From positions 1-44,709 of IMG/VR virus record IMGVR_UViG_3300030102_003926: a stretch of 44,709 bases of DNA; one strand, given 5' to 3'. Made by a program: the position numbers and the translations under genes. A model generated the notes under the pieces. It had not been told where the DNA came from, did not search any database, and saw only the letters and a list, made by a program, of their open reading frames with translations. Shown piece after piece: positions 8,513-17,728 of the stretch; within the stretch, counting starts at the first letter, position 1, and the number at the start of each line of letters is the position of its first letter. Source of the stretch: a virus.

Positions 8513-11500
8513 TAGTTACCCTTCTCCAGATCAAAGTTGTTTACAGAAGCTAACCCTCTAGTGGATCCGACTTCCGCTTCTTTGTAAGAATCACCACCAA
8601 TTGGGTAATCTACATACGGATAATATATATTCACAACCTTTGCTAGTTTACATTTACCTACACTATTGTGCCTAGCATTAGCAAATAGGTTGGATGCCGA
8701 CTCATCAAGGACAGCTTTAGTTGTGTATGGGTTACGGACCATTTCTGATGCATAATAATAGCCAGAAGGAACAAGGTCCCCTGTTGAATTATTCTGATCG
8801 GTAAACCTTGGTAAAGAGAAAAGTTCAGCACTTGAATTGAACTGTGAGGAGTTACCCGCTATAGCGTTTGCTGAGAATTGATATCCCTGTGAGAACACTT
8901 GGCTGATAAAGCCACTAGAGTTCGCATCAAGAGAGCTAGTTTGAAGCCAGTTGCAAGCCGGGTCCGTAGAGAAAAAGAGTCTAAAAGGTCCTCTATTTTC
9001 AAAAGCACTAGCACCTGGGAAGTTGGCACCCGATAGACTAATAGATTTTCCATAGAGGTCTAGTACAGATATTGCGCCAGTGTCAGGAGTTCCTGTAGGG
9101 GCTCCGTTATGACCCCAGTCCCCAGAGGGACCGTGGTAGCCAGAATCAACAGGGTGCATCCCACTAACAGACACGTAGTTTGCATGAACCAAAGAATCAT
9201 CGGCAATGTTCCAAATCCTAAGCCTAGTACAGTTAGGGATACTCCCACTTAAGTCATACACTTGACCTGAGGTGTTATGCCACCCACAAGGGAAGTGAAC
9301 ATTGGTAACGTTCACCTTACTACCCTCCAAAGCTCTAACACACATGCCACCTGTTGAGACCTTATCGATCTGATCATACGTGGGAGTAGTTAATTGTCTT
9401 ATGTAGTAATTATCGACACCGCTGATGGGTCGGTCAACTCCAGCGTAAGCAGTAAATTTTGCATCCGTAAAGTGGGAAGCACTGTTTAAATCTCTATCTT
9501 CCCCGGTTATGCCATCAGTGTCTATATAAGCATTCGGATAGAATTGGATGTACCCACCACTTACATTAGTTCTGTATGTTCCGTCATTCTCACGAGCGTC
9601 GATGTTATTTAGGTAATCAAACTTAGTAGTCGGCAACCCTTGGCCGTGAGTAGCATTATCAAAAGTGCTTTGATAATTTCCTAGATCCTGCATGACAATT
9701 TCAGAGTTACCTTTGGAAACTAAGCAAGCTCTGGTAGAGTGAAGCTCGACCGTTGTGTGGTTCAGAGGGTTACTCAAGTCATACGCACTAACCATCAACT
9801 CCCCGTCAGAATTTCTGTGAGGAACAAACTCCATCTTAGAGTTATTATCCGCCAGAACGTCTACGCCTAGAGAACCAATAACAGTTGGCCCTTGGAATGA
9901 TACAGTTGAGTTCTTATCACAGAAAACTCCAGCATGGAGAATATGCTTATCTCTTCCGGCAGCACCAGCTATCACATTAGCGAACTTATGAGAACCTCTA
10001 GTAGTTACAGAGGAGTTCTTATCAACTCTTATTACACTACCATAAACAGCCCTGTCGTAACCATTATCGGTAGCATGGTCTTTTCTTCTGTTACCGAAGA
10101 AGTGAACTAAGTCTGCATCAGAGTTTTCAGTGATATGAACGGACGGCAGTAAGCCGTTTAACTCATTAGTACCCTCAGTGGCGTTATCTCTCCCGAAAGC
10201 TCCAGAGGTGAAGAATTGACTGTACACCGTAGGAACAGAGTTTATTTCAACTGGTTTAATTTTAGAATTAATACACTTTAAGTGAGTGCCATTACCTAAC
10301 AAGCCAACTTGATCGAAACGAGATTCATTAGAGAAGTTCGTGCCGTAAGTTTGAGTTGCGTAAGTTTGATTACCGTAAGTGAAAGAAGAGTCCTTCAAGA
10401 AGAGAGCCTCAGCTTGATTATCTTTACACTTAAGGACATCTGTAGCTATCTTAGAATCGTCCGCATCCAAACCTCGATAGTTTCCATAGAGAAGAATTCT
10501 ACCATTGTTATCAAGCTTACTACCCTCCAACTTAATACCAGCCTCTGTGTTTAGCTCGGAGAATATTTGTGTTGCGTCTGTCCAAGACCCAAACCCTTGA
10601 CCATCTAATTCAGTTCTACCACCTATAATGTCAGAGTTTACTGCATGAATACCGATGTCATTCCTGGACAGACAGTATAAGGCTTCCATTGATGGGTTTG
10701 GGATATCTCCAAGGTAACTGGGGTATTCCGCCCCTGACGCCTCTGTAGACTTATCAATATCTCTTTGATAAGTAGAGCTTACATTGATGGTTGAGTTGTT
10801 AGCGTAGATACCAGCCCCATAAGAGCTAACGGAATCATATGAAACTCTTTTAGTTTCGAAAGGGATGCCAGTTCTAGTAGAGCCCTTCAACTCATAGTTT
10901 CGATAAGCTACGAAGCCCCTAAGAAGAACAACATTAGAGTTTTCTGCGTGGAGACCAGCCTTGTTAGCTCTTGAGACAGAACATCTTTCAAAGAACACAT
11001 CTGAGTTTAAGACCTCAATGCCCTTATCAAAGTTATGTTTTGCGTCAACCGCGAAGTTTCTAATGTAGATTGGTCCATTACAGTTTTGAACCTTAATATT
11101 ACTCAAGTGGTTTGCATATGCAAAGGCAGCAGCACCGTAAGTAGCAGTCTCTCCAGTACCACCCGTGCCCCACTTAATCTCAGAATCAGTGAGGAAGTTT
11201 ACGGTACTAACATCATAGGTATCCATTTCAGTGGTCCTAACTGAAGCAGGAGCATCAAATGCGTTAAATGCAAAGCCACTAGCGTTCCTAAAGTTAGAAG
11301 CTCCGGTATTCCAAGGAGCAAGAGTACTACCTAACGCGGCGGTCAACCTATTATCACCATCAGCATAGACTCTCCTGCTGAAGACATATAACCCTTCCAA
11401 GTCTGCCCCGAATCTAGCGTCAGCGTATCTGGTTGCTGTAGAGGTGGCATAAATTGAACTGGTTAGAGTTTTTGCATTCTGTAAGTCAAAAGCTAATGTA

Positions 11501-12054
11501 GGAGCACTTGCACCCGCCTCCCATTGATCCACGATAGATCCTCCAGGAACGATAGAGGAAGCGATGGAGTAATCAGTGTAATCACCATTGTACTCTTGGA
11601 GAGAGATACCTCCATTGGTAGCTGCGCTAAGTTGAACCCCTCCGGCAAATGAGGAGTTTCTGTTTACAATTTCTAAAGCTCCGTTTGGACCAAATACTTT
11701 AGAAGGTATTTCCAAAGAACCAAGGTCTCCAAAAGATAAAACTTCCACAAGAATAGGGTAGTTTATCACATCGGGTAATGCAGCCATGCAGGAGCTTACG
11801 GTAGAGAAATAGAAAGGATAACAACCCTCATCGGCACCGGCAGAGACAATAAAAGACATACCTGTAATAGCAGAGGTAGGATTGCCAAGCCTCTCCCAAA
11901 GCAGTTCCGTCCTTTCATCTAAATCATGAAGCGGTAAGTTGTCCTGCTCCCAATTGTAGAACGAGCTAGCGTCGTATTTAGTGACCTTATCAGTCCAGCA
12001 AACTCTAAGATCGCTAGTGCCACCAGAAACATAAACATCGCTTGGGTTTAACAT
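8512..12054 (-). CDS. Large right-handed beta-helix tail spike or fibre protein
   Basis: This 1180-residue protein shares its N-terminal module (about 31-58, FYNWEQDNLPLHDLDERT) with the 887-residue protein encoded next. Residues of about 310-800 show ten or so recurrences of a G-(I/L/V)-x-(A/V/C)-x-(N/D)-(N/S)-S-x-(I/V) turn. Examples are GLHAENSNVVLLRG, GIYANNSTINVSS and GIHAVNSDIIGG. Regular strands with an Asn-Ser turn are typical of pectate-lyase-like beta helices used by phages to bind or cut surface glycans. I cannot assign catalytic residues. The gene is in the middle of the coupled operon, one base after the upstream gene's stop. Receptor or glycan contact is inferred from the fold. 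Confidence 0.8.
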   Translation of the reverse strand: MLNPSDVYVSGGTSDLRVCWTDKVTKYDASSFYNWEQDNLPLHDLDERTELLWERLGNPTSAITGMSFIVSAGADEGCYPFYFSTVSSCMAALPDVINYPILVEVLSFGDLGSLEIPSKVFGPNGALEIVNRNSSFAGGVQLSAATNGGISLQEYNGDYTDYSIASSIVPGGSIVDQWEAGASAPTLAFDLQNAKTLTSSIYATSTATRYADARFGADLEGLYVFSRRVYADGDNRLTAALGSTLAPWNTGASNFRNASGFAFNAFDAPASVRTTEMDTYDVSTVNFLTDSEIKWGTGGTGETATYGAAAFAYANHLSNIKVQNCNGPIYIRNFAVDAKHNFDKGIEVLNSDVFFERCSVSRANKAGLHAENSNVVLLRGFVAYRNYELKGSTRTGIPFETKRVSYDSVSSYGAGIYANNSTINVSSTYQRDIDKSTEASGAEYPSYLGDIPNPSMEALYCLSRNDIGIHAVNSDIIGGRTELDGQGFGSWTDATQIFSELNTEAGIKLEGSKLDNNGRILLYGNYRGLDADDSKIATDVLKCKDNQAEALFLKDSSFTYGNQTYATQTYGTNFSNESRFDQVGLLGNGTHLKCINSKIKPVEINSVPTVYSQFFTSGAFGRDNATEGTNELNGLLPSVHITENSDADLVHFFGNRRKDHATDNGYDRAVYGSVIRVDKNSSVTTRGSHKFANVIAGAAGRDKHILHAGVFCDKNSTVSFQGPTVIGSLGVDVLADNNSKMEFVPHRNSDGELMVSAYDLSNPLNHTTVELHSTRACLVSKGNSEIVMQDLGNYQSTFDNATHGQGLPTTKFDYLNNIDARENDGTYRTNVSGGYIQFYPNAYIDTDGITGEDRDLNSASHFTDAKFTAYAGVDRPISGVDNYYIRQLTTPTYDQIDKVSTGGMCVRALEGSKVNVTNVHFPCGWHNTSGQVYDLSGSIPNCTRLRIWNIADDSLVHANYVSVSGMHPVDSGYHGPSGDWGHNGAPTGTPDTGAISVLDLYGKSISLSGANFPGASAFENRGPFRLFFSTDPACNWLQTSSLDANSSGFISQVFSQGYQFSANAIAGNSSQFNSSAELFSLPRFTDQNNSTGDLVPSGYYYASEMVRNPYTTKAVLDESASNLFANARHNSVGKCKLAKVVNIYYPYVDYPIGGDSYKEAEVGSTRGLASVNNFDLEKGN

Positions 12055-12055
12055 G

Positions 12056-12667
12056 TTATCCGAAAGTTATTGTCCACCTAAACACCAGACCAAACTGGTT
12101 TGTTTTTCTAATATTACTAAAGTATCGATAAGCAGCCATTACAGAAACGTCGTTGACTGTATTGCCAGTTGGATTCTTCACAAATAAAGCAATTTCATTT
12201 AAGCTAACCTCATCTGCTACTCTTGCTAAATTGTTACAAGAATCCTCATCAATAAAGATTGTGTACCTAACTGTTCTAGAGTCGATTCTGGTGACTTTCG
12301 TGAAAGGTATTTTTGCAAATATTGCATTGGGTGAAGTTGCATTCTTGTATTGTTTAGACTCAAGTGCATTCAGGTTACTGTCGCCATTTGTCGTGTATTC
12401 AGCAACACTGGAGAGAGGGCCTGAAAGTTCAAAGGTAGAACTGACCTGAACAGCCGGTCCACCACTAACCCCTAATTGAAATCTATCAATTTGGTAATCA
12501 GTAATGTCCGTACCCCCAGCTAATCCAAACAAGTGACTAAGGGAATACCCAAAGCCAGAAGTAATGACATTGTCCTCATCATAAACAAGCTCTTCCTCAC
12601 CATTCGCAACCTTGTGAATTGTGAGGTGACCTTTTATGTTAATTTGTTCTAAGAATGAATTGTGCAT
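12056..12667 (-). CDS. Putative baseplate or tail structural protein
   Basis: The product has 203 residues. I do not recognise a named family. Its C-terminal half reads like a compact beta domain, with LNEIALFVKNPTG, then MAAYRYFSNI, then LVFRWTITFG at the extreme end. From memory, similar endings occur in tail proteins of other marine myoviruses. The gene is separated by one base from both neighbours and must be co-translated with the large spike gene that follows. A small wedge or fibre-connector role would fit, but this is inference. Confidence 0.7.
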   Translation of the reverse strand: MHNSFLEQINIKGHLTIHKVANGEEELVYDEDNVITSGFGYSLSHLFGLAGGTDITDYQIDRFQLGVSGGPAVQVSSTFELSGPLSSVAEYTTNGDSNLNALESKQYKNATSPNAIFAKIPFTKVTRIDSRTVRYTIFIDEDSCNNLARVADEVSLNEIALFVKNPTGNTVNDVSVMAAYRYFSNIRKTNQFGLVFRWTITFG

Positions 12668-12668
12668 G

Positions 12669-13688
12669 TTACTTAAAATTAAATTTCAATAAGAAGGTCG
12701 GTCCTGCGTTCGTCAACACTCCTTCATTGTAACCACCCTGTAATCCCGCAGTGGATCCAGCGTCTTCATGAATTAACAAGTTGTCCCAAAAACTAACCTT
12801 AGCGACCAACTTATATATTCTGTTATTATTTAGGGCATCCCAGGAATAAGGTGGTGTTATTCCCGAGGCCAGCATGGCGTTTAGATCTAAACAGTGGACA
12901 CCAATATGATTCACGCCACCGTAGAGAGCAAGGGTGACCGCGTCTCCTTGCTGAGGGACTACGGCCAGACCGATGGTGCCCTTGGCTGCGGTCAAGTCTC
13001 CCCCACTACATATTAGAGGCCCTCCAGTTAGATTATTCCCTAGAGACCCACTGGCTACGCCACTAAGCTCACTGATTTTAACAAAGCCGTTCTTATCTGC
13101 TAAAGAATGCTCGTTGTAAATCCCGCTTAGAATACCACTGGTTAAATAAGCTCCCGCAGAATTCACCACATAGAACTTCTTGCCCGCTCCTGAGGGAGGA
13201 GCAAATCCGCCCAACACAGCCCAAGCGTTGCTTAAAGTGGAGTCTACCCAAGCATTCGGGTAATGGCCTAGATCGGGAGGTGTTGCAGAAAAGGCAGAGG
13301 CATTAGTGGTTTGCGTTGAGTTTAACTCAAGCCTCTCATGATTAGGGGCTGGGTATATTGGCACCGATAAGTAGGTGCTTGAGAATTGTAGTTTGGTTGA
13401 GCTTGGAGAGTATGAGCTAACAAAAGGCGCAGCGGCTCCATAATTTGTTAAAAGCACTAAATCGTCGTTATAACCTGAAACCGCGCTTGCGCTATTGCCA
13501 TTATTATATTGAACAGTACTGACTGAGTGGGCGTGGAAGTTAAAGCCTTCTGCGTCCTTACCATAGGTTATGGCATTAAAGGTGTAATTAGAAGTGTCCA
13601 GGATCGCACTAGCCGACTCAACCCCACTCAACTCAGGGTTGACGGTTAGTATATTAGTTATTATTTCTCCAAATCCTTCTAAGAACAT
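12669..13688 (-). CDS. Hypothetical virion protein
   Basis: The 339-residue product is Ser/Thr/Asn/Gly-rich and appears all-beta, with no transmembrane segment, signal peptide or enzyme motif. Its start overlaps the stop of the gp7/gpI-like gene (TAATG), so it belongs to the same coupled series. The composition resembles adhesin or fibre domains. Nothing in the sequence proves a specific role. It could be a small fibre, a decoration protein or a chaperone for the neighbouring spike. Confidence 0.65.
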   Translation of the reverse strand: MFLEGFGEIITNILTVNPELSGVESASAILDTSNYTFNAITYGKDAEGFNFHAHSVSTVQYNNGNSASAVSGYNDDLVLLTNYGAAAPFVSSYSPSSTKLQFSSTYLSVPIYPAPNHERLELNSTQTTNASAFSATPPDLGHYPNAWVDSTLSNAWAVLGGFAPPSGAGKKFYVVNSAGAYLTSGILSGIYNEHSLADKNGFVKISELSGVASGSLGNNLTGGPLICSGGDLTAAKGTIGLAVVPQQGDAVTLALYGGVNHIGVHCLDLNAMLASGITPPYSWDALNNNRIYKLVAKVSFWDNLLIHEDAGSTAGLQGGYNEGVLTNAGPTFLLKFNFK

Positions 13689-16600
13689 TATACGTCTATT
13701 GGTAATATATTAAGTGTTTGTGTAGAGAGATAATTAGATCTAGGGAACATTTCTACTAAGTATCTATACGTCAACTTAGAACCACCATCATTACCCATTA
13801 TAGCCTCAGTCTTATTCTTGTATCTAGCTGCGTAACTGGTGTCCCTATCCTTCCCTGTAAGGGTATTGAAGTACTTAAATACGGCTAACAAATCTTCCCT
13901 ACTAAGCTCTGACCTATATTCAATCCCCTTGTAAGACTGCGGGATAAGCTCAATCAAAGGATTTACCCTAGGGCCGAAAACATACCTCTCAGACATCTTC
14001 TTCATGGTGAGATCCTTAACCACCACCTCATCAAATACTAAGAATTGATCTGGCCTATCCTGCCCTGGTACTAAGAATATCTCGATAACATATTCCTGAT
14101 CTTTCCTATGTAAATTACCAACGTCTAACTTATACTGAGTTGGCTCTAGGAGAGTCCTATTCCTAGTGTTAAATCTTAGTTGCAGATCCTCAAAGTCAGT
14201 CTCCTGATATTTGGTGACGGGAGATGTAATCTCTCCTGCGACAAAGTCTAAGCACTGGAATTGTTTTTCGTTAACTAATTTAGTTCTTGAAGGAATAGAG
14301 TATAAGTGTGCATACTTATTCAAAAGGTTGTCTCTAGTGGGGATTGCTGAATGCTGGACCCACTCACCAGAAGGGGTGGAGTGTAACCATTCCCCTCCTG
14401 GGGTGTGAGGATTACCGGGAGGTATGAATGACCACATTTTACCTTCCTCAGGCTTAGTATGAACCCAGATCCCCACTGCCCTACCTCCAAGATTTCTACC
14501 AGTATCATCACCAATTAAAGCTTTAAGGTCTAACTGGAAATCATGCTCAGGTAAGAGGAAGTTACTGTCCAAAGAGTGATTATATGAAGTATCCCATCGA
14601 GAGATGTCTAAACGAACCCTGGGCGTAGCGTCAGGACCGGCCTTTGTCATTATAAATGTTCTGTCGAACATGTAGGGGTCATCCCCTTCTTTCTTAACAT
14701 CACTACCTACTCGGAAAACTGAGAAGACACTGCCATCGTCTACTGCACTGGTGTGGATGAGATCAACTCCACTTACCAGAGAGGAGTAAACAAGCTCCGG
14801 TTTTTCCACGTACATGTCCGTGGCGTCCGATGCGGCGTAAGCAATGGGTGTCACAAAAGGATCGATGCCCGTTTTTAATTCTTTAACGTCTCCGATAGAG
14901 CTAGTAACTATGCTGCTGATGTCAGTAGTGCTTCCCAGCAATTCAAAGTCGTGGTTAAACAACAAAGGACCAAACGTGTGAGAAATTATATTAGGACCAT
15001 CAAGTTCAATCTCTGCTGGGGTTAATCTATGCTGATCAAACAGTTCTACATAGATTCTGTAGAGGTTATGAAGGTCTCTCCCAAACTCAAAATTGTAGTA
15101 GTCATTAACGCTGGCTGGGAAGTCGTAGCCTTCCTCAGCGTCATTAGACTTCTCGTTAACCCCGTTAGTCCAATGCCAGTCAGGACAGCGGGCCAACTGA
15201 TCAATATATCTTTCCAGTTGTCTTGAATCTTCTTCAGAATTTCCTTGATCTCTTAATCTGGCAACTTCTCTCTCTATAAAGGCTTTTCCATCTTCAGCGT
15301 TGTATTTGTCTATCTTAGCTCTTTCCTGAATTCTATGCATAGCTGCATAGATATCCGCGAGCTTCCCTCTGTCATTTGTAACACTAGAAGTGTAAAATGC
15401 TCTCCCCCTAGAAGCCATAGTGTTACTCACATCATAACCGTTGTAAGTATTTTTAGAGTTCAAGTCCTCACACTGCTTCCACACGGGAGGCAAATTAATG
15501 TAGCTACTAACCGGGGTGAAAGTATTTGAGGAAGGTGCCAAACCGAGGGGAAGACCACTTAGAGTTGCATCCATCTCAAAAGTTGTTGGCATGTTGAATC
15601 CAGTCCTGTCGTAGAAGCCATGGAAAGGCATTATGTTTTGAAGGCTTCTTCTCCTTAGAGAACGTCTCTCAATACCGCCCGTAAGTGTCGCGGTACCCCC
15701 ACTTCTCATTTTTGTTGTGGAGATTCGTTTAGAAACACTAGACTTTGATTCATCTTTTGAAAGGACCGTGCCGTCTGTCCTAACATCTCTCATATAAGAG
15801 TTTAAACTTAGACCAGAAACCCAATAATTATTATTAGCGGCAACGTTTGCCTCTTCAAGATTAAAGAGAACGAGAGGTAAGAAGTTAGGATCATTCAGTG
15901 GAATAGTATCAAAGTTGCCAGAAACTTGAACAGATACCAAAGGTATCGAGTGAGCAGGCGCAAACTTTCTCACCATCTGCGAGGCTAATTCAAAAGCGTT
16001 CCCTGAGTCAGTGGTGATCAGTCCTCTCTTGGTGAAATCATACGCACTGGCGTTGACAGCCAACTTGAAGTGAGAAGACTTACCCGACCATAGAGATAGG
16101 TAGTCTATATCCCTACTGTTGGCCTCCAGAATCATACTGGAGTAGTTAGGAGGATCGTTGTAGCCTGAGGTAAACAGGAGCCAAGAACCATCTCGTGGTT
16201 CATCGTTTGAATCTAAACCATACTCTGTTAAATAACCACTAACATCTATAGCAAATTGATTTCTAACCCCGAAGCACACCAAACGATCTGCAATGAACTC
16301 AATCATCGCTTTTGTAAGTTCCACGTTAACGTAGTAAGGATACTCTTCATAGGGAGGTATCTTGTGAGTATTCCCACGGTAGTAGAATCCGTCTTCTAAG
16401 TTAGGGATATTAAATCTTTCAGGGAATTTAATAAAAGCTTCTTCAATAATTCTATCAGTTGCTCTCTTGATATTGTCATCCATGCTGGAGAGGGAATACC
16501 CTGAAACTCCCATTTCAAAAGCTAGCTGAGGTGTCCAAGTAGTAAAATCCTTGAAATAGCTAGACTCAGTAGCGAGAGCGTAGTATATTAGGTAAGGAAC

Positions 16601-17728
16601 GTAGGATTCCCAAAGCTCAACTAGACTAGTCTGGATGGGGAATTGATCCTTAGGAAACATTGAGTTCAGCGCAAACTGTATAGACTTTTTAGTCCCCACC
16701 GATTTATAAATCTGAGTGGCGTTTCTGAGTTGTAGTCTCCATTTATCTGGATCTGTGCCGAATAAGTCCCAACCAATGAGTTTAGCTAGTAACGGTAAAA
16801 ACTCATCAGGGCAATCCTCTAAGTCATAGTTGGTTGTTAACTTTTCTGACAGATTGTCAATATCATACGCTAAGAAAGACAATGCCCTTAGGAATCTAAC
16901 AAATGGACCGTCTTCAACTTTTCTAGTGGTCGCAATTCCGTTGTCTATAAACGTTTCAAACTTATCTCTAACTCTAAAGTCTGATGCATCCGCGAAGAGA
17001 GGAGAGTACAAAACGTCAATCCAAGTCTTCAACTTATCTAATTGTTGAGTTCCACTTAGATCTGCTCTCGTACCACTTGCAAAATAGGTAGACGGATAAC
17101 GAGCGGTCATACCGTTCTTCCAGACAAACTCCATTAAACCTTTAATGCCATCCGCTGTTGTGACCTTTTTACCCTTATACAATTTATTAACCATTAAATC
17201 AGCAACATAGTTAGAGGGGTCATAGCTGTCCCCACTAGTGTTGAGAAGGTATAACCAAGAGAGATTGCTGATTAAATAGTTGTGACTATTGGAGGTGTCA
17301 GTGGAACTGAATCCAGCCGGATTATTCAAAACTATCGTAGGTAACAGAGTATCTGTAACATAACTACTAAAGCTTTCTACAGTTTCATAATCCGAAAAAC
17401 TTTTATCTAAAACATTAAGAACGTTCGATTCAAAGTCCCTTGTTGTGATATCTGTCAGCTTATTTTGTTTAACGAAATAAGGAGCAATACCTGAGATATT
17501 GTCAAAGTCTTCAGAGACACTGTTAGGACAGGCACTGACCTCAATTACACTTGAGAAATTATTCGCCAGCCCTATGTTGGAATTAATTATGACATCCGAA
17601 AGGTCATCGGCTTTTGGGCTATGATCTCTATCGTCCTGATAGATATACCCAGGCACGATATACTTAAAAGCATCAAAGTAATTGTGCTTGTGGTAATTTT
17701 TATTCAGCAGATAATTCTTTCCAGACAT
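13688..17728 (-). CDS. Giant baseplate wedge protein with P2 gpI / T4 gp7-type domain
   Basis: This is the longest gene here (1346 residues). Residues of about 310-365 match the phage tail protein I pattern: LPLLAKLIGWDLFGTDP, then WRLQLRNATQIYKSVGT, then KKSIQFALNSMF. In contractile systems that domain pairs with the gp6/baseplate-J protein to form the wedge. The gene directly follows the gp6-like gene with overlapping TAATG, exactly the expected order gp25-gp6-gp7. T4 gp7 is about 1030 residues. The extra C-terminal half contains no motif that I recognise and probably builds peripheral wedge domains. No clear Shine-Dalgarno precedes the start, so translation likely depends on reinitiation after gp6. 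Confidence 0.85.
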   Translation of the reverse strand: MSGKNYLLNKNYHKHNYFDAFKYIVPGYIYQDDRDHSPKADDLSDVIINSNIGLANNFSSVIEVSACPNSVSEDFDNISGIAPYFVKQNKLTDITTRDFESNVLNVLDKSFSDYETVESFSSYVTDTLLPTIVLNNPAGFSSTDTSNSHNYLISNLSWLYLLNTSGDSYDPSNYVADLMVNKLYKGKKVTTADGIKGLMEFVWKNGMTARYPSTYFASGTRADLSGTQQLDKLKTWIDVLYSPLFADASDFRVRDKFETFIDNGIATTRKVEDGPFVRFLRALSFLAYDIDNLSEKLTTNYDLEDCPDEFLPLLAKLIGWDLFGTDPDKWRLQLRNATQIYKSVGTKKSIQFALNSMFPKDQFPIQTSLVELWESYVPYLIYYALATESSYFKDFTTWTPQLAFEMGVSGYSLSSMDDNIKRATDRIIEEAFIKFPERFNIPNLEDGFYYRGNTHKIPPYEEYPYYVNVELTKAMIEFIADRLVCFGVRNQFAIDVSGYLTEYGLDSNDEPRDGSWLLFTSGYNDPPNYSSMILEANSRDIDYLSLWSGKSSHFKLAVNASAYDFTKRGLITTDSGNAFELASQMVRKFAPAHSIPLVSVQVSGNFDTIPLNDPNFLPLVLFNLEEANVAANNNYWVSGLSLNSYMRDVRTDGTVLSKDESKSSVSKRISTTKMRSGGTATLTGGIERRSLRRRSLQNIMPFHGFYDRTGFNMPTTFEMDATLSGLPLGLAPSSNTFTPVSSYINLPPVWKQCEDLNSKNTYNGYDVSNTMASRGRAFYTSSVTNDRGKLADIYAAMHRIQERAKIDKYNAEDGKAFIEREVARLRDQGNSEEDSRQLERYIDQLARCPDWHWTNGVNEKSNDAEEGYDFPASVNDYYNFEFGRDLHNLYRIYVELFDQHRLTPAEIELDGPNIISHTFGPLLFNHDFELLGSTTDISSIVTSSIGDVKELKTGIDPFVTPIAYAASDATDMYVEKPELVYSSLVSGVDLIHTSAVDDGSVFSVFRVGSDVKKEGDDPYMFDRTFIMTKAGPDATPRVRLDISRWDTSYNHSLDSNFLLPEHDFQLDLKALIGDDTGRNLGGRAVGIWVHTKPEEGKMWSFIPPGNPHTPGGEWLHSTPSGEWVQHSAIPTRDNLLNKYAHLYSIPSRTKLVNEKQFQCLDFVAGEITSPVTKYQETDFEDLQLRFNTRNRTLLEPTQYKLDVGNLHRKDQEYVIEIFLVPGQDRPDQFLVFDEVVVKDLTMKKMSERYVFGPRVNPLIELIPQSYKGIEYRSELSREDLLAVFKYFNTLTGKDRDTSYAARYKNKTEAIMGNDGGSKLTYRYLVEMFPRSNYLSTQTLNILPIDV

